This document shows, piece by piece, positions 17,888 to 26,547 of a DNA stretch of 64,000 nt (the first letter of the stretch is position 1; each line of letters starts with the position of its first letter). The notes beneath the pieces are model-generated. The model did no database searches and was not told the DNA's origin. It worked only from the letters and a program-made list of their open reading frames with translations. The position numbers and the translations under genes were made by a program. This stretch comes from Nocardioidaceae bacterium. Its GTDB lineage: Bacteria; Actinomycetota; Actinomycetes; Propionibacteriales; Nocardioidaceae. The DNA lies in NCBI GenBank assembly GCA_030655315.1, contig JAURVT010000033.1, positions 29,795 to 93,794 of the forward strand, read 5' to 3'.

Positions 17888-17977
17888 CCGCGGCCCGCTG
17901 GGGACCCGACGGTCCGTCGTCCACAGATCCGTCGGCACCCCTACCGAGACCGCCAGGGACGCGCCCAGGGTGGCGTC

Positions 17978-18895
17978 ATGGCCATCGCGCTCGAGCTTCC
18001 CCACGACCTCCTCACCACCCAGCAGGGTGTCGTCACGACCTCGCAGGCGTTGGCCCTGTTCGGCCAGCCGCGGTTGCGGTCGGAGCTCGACGGACGCCGC
18101 TGGCGGTCGCCCGCCCGCGGCGTCGTCGTGACCCACAACGGTCCGCTCACCGAGCAGCAGCGGACGTGGGTGGCGCTGCTCGCGTCCGCGCGCGGGTCGG
18201 TCGTCGGTGGCATCACCGCGCTCCGTCAGGACGGGTTCACCGGGTTTGCCACGCGCGTGGAGGTGCCGCGCGTGGTGCAGCCCATGGGCGCTCGCCGGCC
18301 GTCCTTCGGCGACGTGCAGGTCCACTGGTCGATCGCGCTCGACCAGCGCGACGTCCACCCCGTCCGGGAACCGGCGCGGACGCGGCCCGCCCGCAGCGCG
18401 GTCGACGAGGCGAGCTGGTCGCGTGACCCGCGACGGGCACGCGCGATCGTCCTGGCGGCGGTGCAGCAGCGGCTCGTCGAGCCTCGAGCGGTGCGTGAGG
18501 CCGTCGGCCGTCGCGGCGCGTGCCGGCACCGCGGTCTGATCCTCGAGTCCGGGCTCGACGCGGGCGGTGGCATCCAGTCGCTGCCCGAGCTCGACTTCGA
18601 CGACCTGCGCACCGGTGCCGGCATCCCCGCTCCGAGCCGGCAGACCCCGGTGAAGGGCGCTGACGGCCGGTTCCACCTCGACGTCGAGTGGCGAGAGCTC
18701 GGCACCGCCTGCGAGATCCACGGCATGCCGCACCTCGAGGTCGAGCAGTGGGACTCCGACCTCCTGCGCGCCAACGAGATCACCATCGCCGGCCCTCGAC
18801 TGCTGCTCTTCAGCTCTTACGCCGTGCGTCACCAGCAGCAGGTCGTCGTCTCGCAGCTGGTGCGGATGCTTCGCCGTGGTGGTTGGTCGGGCTGA
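17978..18895 (+). CDS. AbiEi-like N-terminus with PD-(D/E)XK (DUF559/Vsr-like) C-terminus, orphan protein
   Basis: The protein has 305 residues. The N-terminus (about 12-75) resembles the winged-helix AbiEi antitoxin-type domain (QGVVTTSQAL ... SELDGRRWRSPARGVVV). The C-terminus has FHLDVEW, then CEIHGMPH, matching the D-x-E...hEhxG--H pattern of DUF559/very-short-patch-repair-like nucleases, so an active PD-(D/E)XK fold is plausible. There is no adjacent AbiEii toxin. The ATG at 17978 has AGGG upstream. It is opposite in strand to menC and menE and is bracketed by paired hairpin repeats, suggesting a transposed module. Multi-copy relatives are common in Nocardioidaceae. Substrate and function are unknown. 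Confidence 0.7.
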   Translation: MAIALELPHDLLTTQQGVVTTSQALALFGQPRLRSELDGRRWRSPARGVVVTHNGPLTEQQRTWVALLASARGSVVGGITALRQDGFTGFATRVEVPRVVQPMGARRPSFGDVQVHWSIALDQRDVHPVREPARTRPARSAVDEASWSRDPRRARAIVLAAVQQRLVEPRAVREAVGRRGACRHRGLILESGLDAGGGIQSLPELDFDDLRTGAGIPAPSRQTPVKGADGRFHLDVEWRELGTACEIHGMPHLEVEQWDSDLLRANEITIAGPRLLLFSSYAVRHQQQVVVSQLVRMLRRGGWSG

Positions 18896-18903
18896 CGCGG
18901 CGA

Positions 18904-18951
18904 CCGGAGAATCTGCCTCTTCGCCCGATGCGCGGTCCTACGCCGATCCCT
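18904..18951. repeat. Hairpin repeat B3 (degenerate)
   Basis: The sequence keeps the ends of B1 (GGAGAATC ... TACGCCGAT-CCCTCGG), but the left arm is altered so the stem no longer pairs well. It occupies the B1 position of a second B pair, 9 bases after the stop of the nuclease-like gene. Confidence 0.6.
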
Positions 18952-18970
18952 CGGTGCGAGCCACGACGGA

Positions 18971-19013
18971 AGAATCGGCGAATGACCAGGTGGGCTGGTC
19001 ATACGCCGATTCT
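18971..19013. repeat. Hairpin repeat B4 (18-bp stem, one mismatch)
   Basis: The left arm AGAATCGGCGAATGACCA (18971-18988) and right arm (18996-19013) pair with a single A/A mismatch around the loop GGTGGGC, identical to B2. The flanking GACGGA and CCCGTCCCCGCG are also shared with B2, so B1-B2 and B3-B4 are direct repeats. The menE stop is 13 bases away. Confidence 0.85.
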
Positions 19014-19025
19014 CCCGTCCCCGCG

Positions 19026-20084
19026 TCAGCCCGCCCCGCCCGCCAGCGTCCGCAGCGCGACCCGGTCTGTCTTGCCACCGGGCAGGAGCGGCAGGGCGTC
19101 GAGGACGACGACCGCGCGCGGGCCCCACGTGCGGGGCAGCCCGGCGGCCTCGACGGCGTCGCGCAGGGCGGGCAGGGGCGCCGTGCCCACGACGCAGGCC
19201 ACCACGCGGGTGCCCCACTCGTCGTCGGGCACGCCGACGGCGAGGGCGTCGACCACGTCGTCGGCGGCGAGCAGGGCCTCGGTGACCGCAGGGAGCGACA
19301 CGTTGACGCCGCCCGAGACCACCACGTCGTCGCTGCGGCCGAGGACGCGCAGCAGGCCGTCGTCGTCGAGCTCGCCGAGGTCGTCGGTGGCGAACCAGCC
19401 GTCGCGCAGGACCGCGGCCGTGCGCGCCGCGTCGCCGCCGTAGCCGTCGAAGAGCACCGGGCCGGCGAGGTGGACGCCGCGGTCGGCGTCGATCCGCAGC
19501 GCGACCCCGTCGAGCGGGACGCCGTCGTACACGCAGCCACCGGCGGTCTCGCTCATGCCGTAGGTGCGCACGACGCGGACACCGGCCTCGGCGCAGGCGT
19601 GCCGCAGGCGGACGGGCATGCCCGCGCCGCCGACGAGGAGGGCGTCGAGCGAGGCGAGCGCACCGATCCTGCCGTCGCGGACGAGGCGGTGGACCTGCGT
19701 CGGGACGAGCGAGGCGTAGGCGCGTCCGCCGCCGGACCCGAGCGCGGCCACGGCCGAGGCGAGGTCGGGGTGGTCTGCCGCGACGACCGGGTCGGTGCCC
19801 GCGAGCAGCGACCGCACCAGCACCTGCAGCCCGGCCACCGCAGAGACCGGGAGGTCGAGCAGCCAGCGTCCGGGGCCTCCGAGCCGGGCGTGGGTGGCGT
19901 GCGCGGACGACGTCACGGCCCGTCGCGACAGCACGACGTCCTTGGGACGGCCGCTGCTGCCCGAGGTGCGCACCACCAGCGGCTCGGGCTCGGCGGACGC
20001 GGCGAGCCACGGGCTCAGCAGCCCGGCGACCTCCGCGGGCGTGCCGGCGACCGGCTGCAGCGACGGGGTGCCCATGCCTCCCAC
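19026..20084 (-). CDS. menE: o-Succinylbenzoate-CoA ligase
   Basis: This 352-residue adenylate-forming enzyme activates o-succinylbenzoate. It has VVRTSGSSGRPKDVVLS (ATP/AMP P-loop-like), TYGMSETAGGCVYDG, and TDDLGELDDDGLLRVLGRSDD. It is shorter than usual AMP-ligases, as actinobacterial MenE proteins often are. The start is ATG at 20084, divergent from menA 29 bases away. The context (menC, menD, menA) supports menE over a generic acyl-CoA ligase. The C-terminal lysine region (LPGGKTDR) is kept. Confidence 0.92.
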   Translation of the reverse strand: MGGMGTPSLQPVAGTPAEVAGLLSPWLAASAEPEPLVVRTSGSSGRPKDVVLSRRAVTSSAHATHARLGGPGRWLLDLPVSAVAGLQVLVRSLLAGTDPVVAADHPDLASAVAALGSGGGRAYASLVPTQVHRLVRDGRIGALASLDALLVGGAGMPVRLRHACAEAGVRVVRTYGMSETAGGCVYDGVPLDGVALRIDADRGVHLAGPVLFDGYGGDAARTAAVLRDGWFATDDLGELDDDGLLRVLGRSDDVVVSGGVNVSLPAVTEALLAADDVVDALAVGVPDDEWGTRVVACVVGTAPLPALRDAVEAAGLPRTWGPRAVVVLDALPLLPGGKTDRVALRTLAGGAG

Positions 20085-20113
20085 CCTAGGAGCGCGTGGG
20101 ACGATGACGCGTC

Positions 20114-20986
20114 ATGGCTACCGCAGCGCAGTGGGTCGAGGGTGCCCGTCCCCGCACCCTCCCCGCCGCCGTCGCCCCGGTGCTCGCGGGCACCGGCGCG
20201 GCCGCGCAGCTCGGTGGCTTCGTCTGGTGGAAGGCACTGCTGGCGCTGCTCGTCAGCCTCGCGCTGCAGGTCGGCGTCAACTACGCCAACGACTACTCCG
20301 ACGGCGTGCGCGGCACCGACGACGACCGCGTCGGCCCGATGCGGCTCGTCGGCTCCGGCGCCGCGACGCCGTCCGCGGTCAGGACCACCGCGTTCGCGAG
20401 CCTCGGTGCCGGCGCGGCGTTCGGCCTGGTCCTCGCCCTGACGACGGCATGGTGGCTGCTGCTCGTCGGCGCGGTCGCGATCGTGGCCGCCTGGTACTAC
20501 ACCGGCGGCGCCCGGCCCTACGGGTACGCCGGCCTCGGCGAGGTCGCGGTGTTCGTGTTCTTCGGGCTGGTGGCGGTGCTCGGCACCACCTACGTGCAGG
20601 CCGAGACGCTCAGCTGGGCGGCACTGGCGTGCGCGGTGGGCGTCGGTGCGCTCGCCTGCGCGATCCTCGTCGCCAACAACCTGCGCGACATCCACTCCGA
20701 CGTCGACGCGGGCAAGCGCACCCTCGCCACCCGCCTGGGCGACGCGTCCACCCGCCGGTTCTACGTGCTGCTCGTGCTCGTCGCGGTCGTCGCCGCGGTC
20801 TCGACCGCGGGGACCGTCGGCGCCTGGTCGCTGCTCGCCGTGCCGGGCCTCGCGATGCTCGTCCCGCCGTCGCGCCGGGTGCTCGGCGGCGCCACCGGCC
20901 CCGCGCTCATCCCCGTCCTCGCCGGCACCGGGATCGCCGAGCTGGTCTACGCCGCCGGACTCTGCGCCGCCCTCGCCCTGGGTTAG
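20114..20986 (+). CDS. menA: 1,4-Dihydroxy-2-naphthoate polyprenyltransferase
   Basis: This 290-residue UbiA-family membrane prenyltransferase attaches the isoprenoid tail to DHNA. The first Asp-rich motif appears as [17 protein letters not shown] (about 56-72). The second appears as [18 protein letters not shown]. About eight hydrophobic segments follow. It diverges from menE by 29 bases. Its 3' end converges on cds1, with repeat A1 between them. menB and a DHNA-CoA thioesterase are not in the window. Confidence 0.95.
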   Translation: MATAAQWVEGARPRTLPAAVAPVLAGTGAAAQLGGFVWWKALLALLVSLALQVGVNYANDYSDGVRGTDDDRVGPMRLVGSGAATPSAVRTTAFASLGAGAAFGLVLALTTAWWLLLVGAVAIVAAWYYTGGARPYGYAGLGEVAVFVFFGLVAVLGTTYVQAETLSWAALACAVGVGALACAILVANNLRDIHSDVDAGKRTLATRLGDASTRRFYVLLVLVAVVAAVSTAGTVGAWSLLAVPGLAMLVPPSRRVLGGATGPALIPVLAGTGIAELVYAAGLCAALALG

Positions 20987-21007
20987 GGCTCACGCACGGC
21001 AGATGTG

Positions 21008-21061
21008 CCGATGCACGGGAGATCTCCCGTGCATCGGACCAGCTACCACGTTCACGTGGTA
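21008..21061. repeat. Composite palindrome A1 (AGATCT hairpin plus CACGT box)
   Basis: A perfect 30-bp palindrome at 21008-21037 (CCGATGCACGGGAGA and its complement) is followed by TACCACGT-TC-ACGTGGTA (21044-21061). It lies between the convergent menA and cds1 genes and probably acts as a bidirectional terminator. The TGA stop of cds1 (21052-21054) is inside the second palindrome. The left arm is the short variant GGCA-GATG-TGCC, as in copy A3. Confidence 0.88.
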
Positions 21062-22155
21062 ACTGATCCACCCTCCGCCGGCCACTCCCCCGTCGCGGCG
21101 AACTCCTCGAGCACGGCGGTGTGGGGGGCGAGGTCGAGGTCGTGCTCGGCGAGCCAGTCGTCGTCGTAGTAGGTGCCCGCGTAGCGCTCGCCGCCGTCGC
21201 AGAGCAGCGTGACGACGCTGCCGGCCTCGCCGGCGGCCCGCATCCGGGCGACGACCTGCAGCGAACCCCACAGGTTGGTGCCGGTGGAGCCGCCCACCAT
21301 GCGTCCCGTGCGCTCCGAGCACCAGCGCATCGCGGCGAGGGAGGCGGCGTCGGGGACGCGCAGCATCTCGTCGATCACGCCGCCGACGAACGACGGCTCC
21401 ACGCGGGGACGGCCGATCCCCTCGATGCGCGACGCGGTGCCGGTGACGACGTCGGAGGAGTCGGTCTCCCAGCCCTCGAGGAAGGCGGAGCTCTCCGGGT
21501 CCACGACGAGCAGCTGCGTGGGGTGGCGCTGGTAGCGCAGGTAGCGGCCGATGGTCGCGGACGTGCCGCCGGTGCCGGCGCTCACCACCACCCACGACGG
21601 GACGGGGTGCGGCTCGGCCGACATCTGCTCGAAGATCGACTCCGCGATGTTGTTGTTGCCGCGCCAGTCGGTGGCGCGCTCGGCGTGGGTGAACTGGTCG
21701 AGGTAGTGGCCGTCGCACTCGTCGGCGAGGCGGCGCGCCTCGGCGTACACGTGGCCCGCGTCGTCGACGAAGTGGCAACGCCCGCCGTACCACTCGATCA
21801 GCGCCACCTTCTGGGCGCTGGTGCGGCGCGGCACCACGGCGACGAACGGCAGCCCGAGCAGGCGGGCGAAGTACGCCTCGCTGACGGCCGTCGAGCCGCT
21901 GGAGGCCTCGATCACCGTGGTGGTCGGACCCACCCAGCCGTTGACGAGGGCGTAGAGGAACAGCGAGCGCGCCAGCCGGTGCTTCAGCGAGCCGGTCGGG
22001 TGCACCGACTCGTCCTTCAGGTACAGCTCGACGCCGGGCGGTCCCGGCAGGGGGAAGACGTGCAGGTGGGTGTCGGCGCTGCGGTTGGCGTCGGCCTCGA
22101 CCCGGCGGACGGCCTCGTCGACCCAGCGACGGTCGTCAGTCGAGATCTTCGGCAC
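21052..22155 (-). CDS. cds1: PLP-dependent cysteine desulfhydrase-like enzyme (Cds1 type)
   Basis: This 367-residue fold-type II PLP enzyme resembles cysteine synthase but has the Cds1 form. The Schiff-base Lys58 lies in [23 protein letters not shown] binds the substrate carboxylate, and [16 protein letters not shown] binds phosphate. M. tuberculosis Cds1 degrades cysteine to sulfide, pyruvate and ammonia, and that role is inferred here. The last residues (VTT) and the stop codon are encoded within repeat A1. The downstream DUF4229 gene's reading frame overlaps the 5' end by 20 bases. Confidence 0.85.
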   Translation of the reverse strand: MPKISTDDRRWVDEAVRRVEADANRSADTHLHVFPLPGPPGVELYLKDESVHPTGSLKHRLARSLFLYALVNGWVGPTTTVIEASSGSTAVSEAYFARLLGLPFVAVVPRRTSAQKVALIEWYGGRCHFVDDAGHVYAEARRLADECDGHYLDQFTHAERATDWRGNNNIAESIFEQMSAEPHPVPSWVVVSAGTGGTSATIGRYLRYQRHPTQLLVVDPESSAFLEGWETDSSDVVTGTASRIEGIGRPRVEPSFVGGVIDEMLRVPDAASLAAMRWCSERTGRMVGGSTGTNLWGSLQVVARMRAAGEAGSVVTLLCDGGERYAGTYYDDDWLAEHDLDLAPHTAVLEEFAATGEWPAEGGSVTT

Positions 22156-22405
22156 GGCGAGACTCCTCGATGCGCGCGCTCATCCGCTCGGCCCGCACCT
22201 GGACGCGCTCGGCGACCTGGTCGCGCAACCGCCCCAGCAGGGCGAACGACGCCACCGCCGAGATCGCCAGCGCCACCAGGGCCGTCCACAGCGCCGTGAT
22301 CGACGTCCACCGGTACCCCAGCGGCAGGCAGACGGCCCACACGAGGGCGAACGCGACCAGGAACAGGCCGAGCCGGGCGAGGGTGTAGCGGATCACCGGA
22401 GTCAC
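22136..22405 (-). CDS. DUF4229-family small membrane protein
   Basis: This 89-residue protein has two hydrophobic segments (about 7-27 and 34-55) separated by a short loop with [10 protein letters not shown] charged, Arg/Glu-rich tail follows ([26 protein letters not shown]). This layout matches the actinobacterial DUF4229 family as I recall it, whose function is unknown. In many actinobacteria the gene lies near menA/menE. Its 3' end overlaps the start of cds1. Confidence 0.75.
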   Translation of the reverse strand: MTPVIRYTLARLGLFLVAFALVWAVCLPLGYRWTSITALWTALVALAISAVASFALLGRLRDQVAERVQVRAERMSARIEESRRAEDLD

Positions 22406-22472
22406 CCCGTCAGGCTACCGGGGCGCCGCCCCGTCCCCGGACGCCCCGACCCCGGACGCCCGGACCCGTCGT

Positions 22473-22529
22473 CGAGATACGGGACGTGCACCACCGACGG
22501 CCGTTCGGTGGTGCGCGTCCCGTATCTCG
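22473..22529. terminator. Long hairpin downstream of the ABC transporter operon
   Basis: The arms at 22473-22497 and 22505-22529 pair over 25 bp with one mismatch around the loop CGGCCGT. The left arm begins CGAGATACGGGACGTGCACC. It follows the stop of the FtsX-type permease by 15 bases on the minus strand. There is no T-tract. It may be a terminator or a single copy of another repetitive palindrome. Confidence 0.7.
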
Positions 22530-22543
22530 GCGACTCCGGAGGG

Positions 22544-24982
22544 TCAGTCGGCGACGAGGCCCGCGGCCGGCGACACCCGGGCCGCGCGGCGTGCGGGGAG
22601 GACGCTCGCGACGAGGCCGGCCACCGCGGCGACCACGACGATCCCCGCGAGCTGGAGCCAGGGCACCGACACCCCCCCGAGGACGCCGGCGCTCACGGCG
22701 CGCACGCCGCACCAGGCGTAGAGCACGCCGAGCCCGACGCCGAGGACCGTCGCGACCACCGACATCAGCAGCGACTCCAGTGCGATCGTCCGGCGCAGTC
22801 GACGCCGCTCGAGGCCGAGCGCGCGGAGCAGGGACGTCTCGCGGAGCCGCTCGAGCACCGACAGGCTCATCGTGTTGCCGACCCCCACCAGTGCGATCAG
22901 CACCGAGACGGCCAGCAGGCCGACGGTCACCAGCAGCATCGTGTCGAGGACGCCCAGCACCCCCGCCCGCTGCGGCAGCCCGCCGGAGACGTCCAGGTCG
23001 GCCCGCGCCGCGAGCGCGCCGATCGCCGCCGTGGTCGCCTGGGCGTCCGCGTCGTCGTCGGCCCGCACCCACACGGCCGACGGCGCGACGTCGTCGCCGG
23101 CGACGGCCCGCAGGTCGCGCGCGGTCACCCAGCCCACCGCGCCGACGCCGTCGTCGATCCTCACGGTGAGGGACTCCGGACGGCCGTCGGGTCCGACCAC
23201 CTCCACCCGCGCGCCGTCCGCGACGCCGGCGTCACTCGCCACCTGGCTCGGCAGCACGACCGTCCCGGGTCGCAGGCCGACGAGCGTCGACCCGCCGTGG
23301 GCGACCTGCCGGGCGTCGTCGCCCACGCCGAGCAGCCGCACGGACGTGCCGCCGACCTCGACCTGCGCGCCGGCGAGCTCGGCGCTGCGTCCGACGCCGT
23401 CGGTGCCGCCCACCTCACGGGCGACGCCCCCGGGGAGGGCGCCGGTCGTCGACGTGAGCGCGAGGTCGACCGGCGCGGCGTCGTCCAGCACCGAGCCGAC
23501 GCTCGACTTCACGCTCGCGGTGCCGACCACGACCGTCGTCACCAGCGTGACGCCCACCAGCAGCGCGAGCGTGGTGGACGCGGTGCGGCGCGGGTTGCGC
23601 ACCGCGTTCTGCACCGCGATCCGCCCGGGCACCCCGGCCGTCCGGAAGAGCGGCCCGACGAGCCGCACCAGGGCGGGCACCAGCACGGGTCCGAGCAGCA
23701 CGACCCCGACGAAGGAGAGCATGCCGCCCGCCATCGCCACGAGGAGGCTGGGCGCGGCGGCTCCGAGGAGGAGGGCGCCGACCCCGGTCCCGCCCACGAC
23801 GAGCGCCGAGACGATCCGCAGCACTCCCGCCCGCGACCGGGCGGCGGGCTCGACCTGCGGCTGCAGCGCCGCGAGCGGCGTCTGGCGCGCCACCCGGCGG
23901 GCCGGCACGACGCAGGCGGCCACCGTGACGAGCACGGCCGCCAGCACCGGCACCGCGACGGACCCGACGCCGATCGAAGGGGTACCGGTCGTCAGCGGGC
24001 TCGTGGCGTCGAGCAGCGCGACGCCGGCGAACGCGAGGGCGTACCCGGCCACCGCACCGAGGAGCGAGGCGACGAGGGCCAGCACCGCCGCCTCCGCGAC
24101 GACGCCGCGCACCAGCTGGCGACGCAGGGACCCCACGCAGCGCAGCAGCGCGAAGTCCCGGGCCCGCTGGGCGAGGAGGATGGTGAAGGTGTTGGCGATG
24201 ACGAGCACGCCGACGAAGGCGGCCAGCGCGGCGAAGGCCAGCACCAGGTTCTGGAAGACGTCGACGCCCTGCGTCGCCTGCGAGCGCTGGTCGGCGAGGA
24301 AGTCGTCGGCGGTCTGGACCACGACGGCACCGTCGTCGCCGAGCGACGAGCGCAGCGCCGTGGCGACCGACGACGCGTCGCCGGCGGCGGTGTGCAGCAC
24401 GAGGCTGGTGGCGAAGGCGTTGCCGTCCGTGGCGGCGAGCACGTCCTCGGGCAGGTAGACCGAGGCCGACAGCGGTCCGGTCGCGTCGTCCACCAGGCCC
24501 GTCACCGTGAACCTCCCGGTGCCGCCGAGCCCCTGGGCGGTCACCCGGTCGCCGACCGCGAGACCGGCGTCGCGGGCGGCGTCGGCACTGACGAGCGCGT
24601 CGGTCGGACCCCGCGGGAAGGCACCCACGGACAGGCGCTGCCAGCGCAGGGCGGGGTCGGCGGCGACGCTGCCGACGGGGCGGGTGGTCGGCGCGCCGCC
24701 CAGGCCGACCTCGGTGTAGCTCGAGCGGTTGACGGCGACCGACTCGACGCCGGGCACGTCGGCGGCCCGTCGCTCGAGCGCGGAGGCGTCGGCGAGGTCG
24801 CCGGTGAGGACGACGTCGGCGCCGCGGTACTGGGCGGCCACCTCGGCGGTGGCACCCTCGCGGGCGGCCGCGCTCATCGCGTTGACGGCCACCACGAAGG
24901 CGACGGCGATGGCGATGGCGAGGCCCGCGGCGACGTAGCGCCGCAGCTGGTGGCGCAGGGAGGCCAGGACGACGGTGCGCAC
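22544..24982 (-). CDS. FtsX-like ABC transporter permease
   Basis: This 812-residue permease has a MacB/FtsX-type layout: an N-terminal membrane helix, a large extracellular domain, and clusters of membrane helices around 240-380, 400-480 and 690-790, i.e. a duplicated FtsX core. The start is GTG at 24982, one base after the ATPase stop. Together with the ATPase it likely exports a lipid, peptide or antibiotic. An adjacent two-component system suggests a stress- or drug-responsive exporter, as in BceAB-like modules, though this permease is not clearly of the BceB type. Confidence 0.9.
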   Translation of the reverse strand: MRTVVLASLRHQLRRYVAAGLAIAIAVAFVVAVNAMSAAAREGATAEVAAQYRGADVVLTGDLADASALERRAADVPGVESVAVNRSSYTEVGLGGAPTTRPVGSVAADPALRWQRLSVGAFPRGPTDALVSADAARDAGLAVGDRVTAQGLGGTGRFTVTGLVDDATGPLSASVYLPEDVLAATDGNAFATSLVLHTAAGDASSVATALRSSLGDDGAVVVQTADDFLADQRSQATQGVDVFQNLVLAFAALAAFVGVLVIANTFTILLAQRARDFALLRCVGSLRRQLVRGVVAEAAVLALVASLLGAVAGYALAFAGVALLDATSPLTTGTPSIGVGSVAVPVLAAVLVTVAACVVPARRVARQTPLAALQPQVEPAARSRAGVLRIVSALVVGGTGVGALLLGAAAPSLLVAMAGGMLSFVGVVLLGPVLVPALVRLVGPLFRTAGVPGRIAVQNAVRNPRRTASTTLALLVGVTLVTTVVVGTASVKSSVGSVLDDAAPVDLALTSTTGALPGGVAREVGGTDGVGRSAELAGAQVEVGGTSVRLLGVGDDARQVAHGGSTLVGLRPGTVVLPSQVASDAGVADGARVEVVGPDGRPESLTVRIDDGVGAVGWVTARDLRAVAGDDVAPSAVWVRADDDADAQATTAAIGALAARADLDVSGGLPQRAGVLGVLDTMLLVTVGLLAVSVLIALVGVGNTMSLSVLERLRETSLLRALGLERRRLRRTIALESLLMSVVATVLGVGLGVLYAWCGVRAVSAGVLGGVSVPWLQLAGIVVVAAVAGLVASVLPARRAARVSPAAGLVAD

Positions 24983-24983
24983 G

Positions 24984-25748
24984 TCAGCCCCCGATCCGGC
25001 TGAGGGCGTCCAGGACGGCCTCGGGGGTCGGGTCGCTGATGCCGCCCGCGACCCGGCCGTCGGCGATCAGGACGACCTCGTCGGCGTAGGCCGCGGCGCT
25101 CGGCTCGTGCGTCACCATCACGACGGTCTGCCCGAGCTCGCGGACCGAGCGTCGCAGGAATCCGAGGACCTCGGCGCTGGCGCGGCTGTCGAGGTTGCCG
25201 GTGGGCTCGTCGGCGAACACGATCTCCGGTCGCGCGGTGAGCGCCCGGGCGATGGCGACCCGCTGCTGCTGGCCGCCGGACAGCTGGGACGGGCGGTGCC
25301 CCATCCGCTCGCCGATCCCGAGCACCGAGACGACCTCGTCGAACCAGGCCCAGTCGGGCTCGCGTCCGGACAGCTCGAAGGGCAGCAGGACGTTCTGGCG
25401 CGCCGTGAGCATCGGGAGCAGGTTGTAGGCCTGGAAGACGAAGCCGACGCGGTCGCGGCGGAAGCGCGTCAGCGCGTCGTCCCCCAGCCCGGTCAGCTCC
25501 ACGTCGCCGACGCGGACGCTGCCGGACGTCGCCGAGTCGAGCCCTGCCAGGCAGTGCATCAGCGTGGACTTGCCCGACCCCGAGGGTCCCATCACGGCGG
25601 TCAGCCGCCCGCGGGCGACGCTGAGGTCGATCCCGGCGAGCGCGTGGACGGCGGTGTCACCGGCTCCGTAGACCTTGGTCAGGCCGCTGACGACTGCGGC
25701 GGCCGTGGGTGCGGCGACGGGCGGGCGGAGGGCGGCAGCGGGGTGCAT
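24984..25748 (-). CDS. ABC transporter ATP-binding protein (MacB/LolD type)
   Basis: This 254-residue ATPase has Walker [10 protein letters not shown] (54-62), signature [15 protein letters not shown], Walker [14 protein letters not shown] and the H-loop VMVTHE. The DEPTGNLD form is typical of ATPases partnered with FtsX/MacB permeases. The ATG at 25748 was chosen because GAGGAG lies 6 bases upstream; an in-frame ATG at 25787 exists but lacks a good site. A 130-base gap separates it from the response regulator. Confidence 0.92.
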   Translation of the reverse strand: MHPAAALRPPVAAPTAAAVVSGLTKVYGAGDTAVHALAGIDLSVARGRLTAVMGPSGSGKSTLMHCLAGLDSATSGSVRVGDVELTGLGDDALTRFRRDRVGFVFQAYNLLPMLTARQNVLLPFELSGREPDWAWFDEVVSVLGIGERMGHRPSQLSGGQQQRVAIARALTARPEIVFADEPTGNLDSRASAEVLGFLRRSVRELGQTVVMVTHEPSAAAYADEVVLIADGRVAGGISDPTPEAVLDALSRIGG

Positions 25749-25878
25749 CTGGGGCTCCTCGGGACGTCGGTCAGGGACGTCGCCCACGCTAGGAACGGGG
25801 GCACCCCCGGGTCGTCAGCCCGCGGACCGCACCTGGTCCGGCCGGCGTCATACCCCGGTCGTACGCCAGGGGTGCGGC

Positions 25879-26547
25879 TCAGTCGTCCAGCAGCCCGGAC
25901 TCGTACGCCAGGACGACGAGCTGGACCCGGTCGCGCGCGGCCGTCTTGGCGAGGATGCGTCCGACGTGGGTCTTGACGGTGGGCTCGGCGACCACCAGCT
26001 CGGCGGCGATCTCGGTGTTCGACAGCGCGCGCCCGACGAGGACGAGCACCTCGCGCTCGCGCTCGGTGAGGGTGTCGACCCGGGCCACCTGGGCCCGGTC
26101 GGGGCCGGGCGCCTCGGGCTGCTCGGGCAGGACGAACCGCTCGAGCATGCGACGGGTGGCGCTCGGGGCGACCACGGCGTCGCCGGCGTGCACGTCACGG
26201 ACCGCCGAGAGCAGGGTCTCGGGCGGCGCGTCCTTGAGCAGGAAGGCCGACGCCCCGGCGCGCAGCGCGTCCATCACGTACTCGTCGAGGTCGAAGGTGG
26301 TGAGCACGACGACCTTGGGCGGTCGCGGGAGCGCGGTGACCAGGCGGGTGGCCTGCACGCCGTCGAGCCGGGGCATCCGCACGTCCATCAGCACGACGTC
26401 GACGTCCGTGGACTCGCAGAGCGCGACGGCCTCCTCGCCATCGCCCGCCTCGCCCACGACCACCATGTCGTCCTGGCTGTCGACGAGCATCCGGAACCCC
26501 GCCCGGACGAGCTGCTGGTCGTCCACGAGCGCCACGGTGATGGTCAT
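25879..26547 (-). CDS. NarL/LuxR-family response regulator
   Basis: This 222-residue two-domain regulator has an N-terminal receiver with VALVDDQQLVR (acidic pair 9-10), the phospho-acceptor Asp in VVLMDVRMPRLDG (about 54), the Thr in LTTFD and the Lys in FLLKD. The C-terminal HTH contains LTEREREVLVLVGRALSNTEIA and VKTHVGRILAKT. It overlaps the sensor kinase gene by four bases. It probably controls the neighbouring ABC exporter. Confidence 0.94.
   Translation of the reverse strand: MTITVALVDDQQLVRAGFRMLVDSQDDMVVVGEAGDGEEAVALCESTDVDVVLMDVRMPRLDGVQATRLVTALPRPPKVVVLTTFDLDEYVMDALRAGASAFLLKDAPPETLLSAVRDVHAGDAVVAPSATRRMLERFVLPEQPEAPGPDRAQVARVDTLTEREREVLVLVGRALSNTEIAAELVVAEPTVKTHVGRILAKTAARDRVQLVVLAYESGLLDD

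Noticed and set aside
22070..25003. A 977-codon plus-strand open frame over the FtsX permease gene
   Set aside because: It is antisense to a gene with clear membrane and family features, and its product is Gly/Arg/His-rich with no domain.
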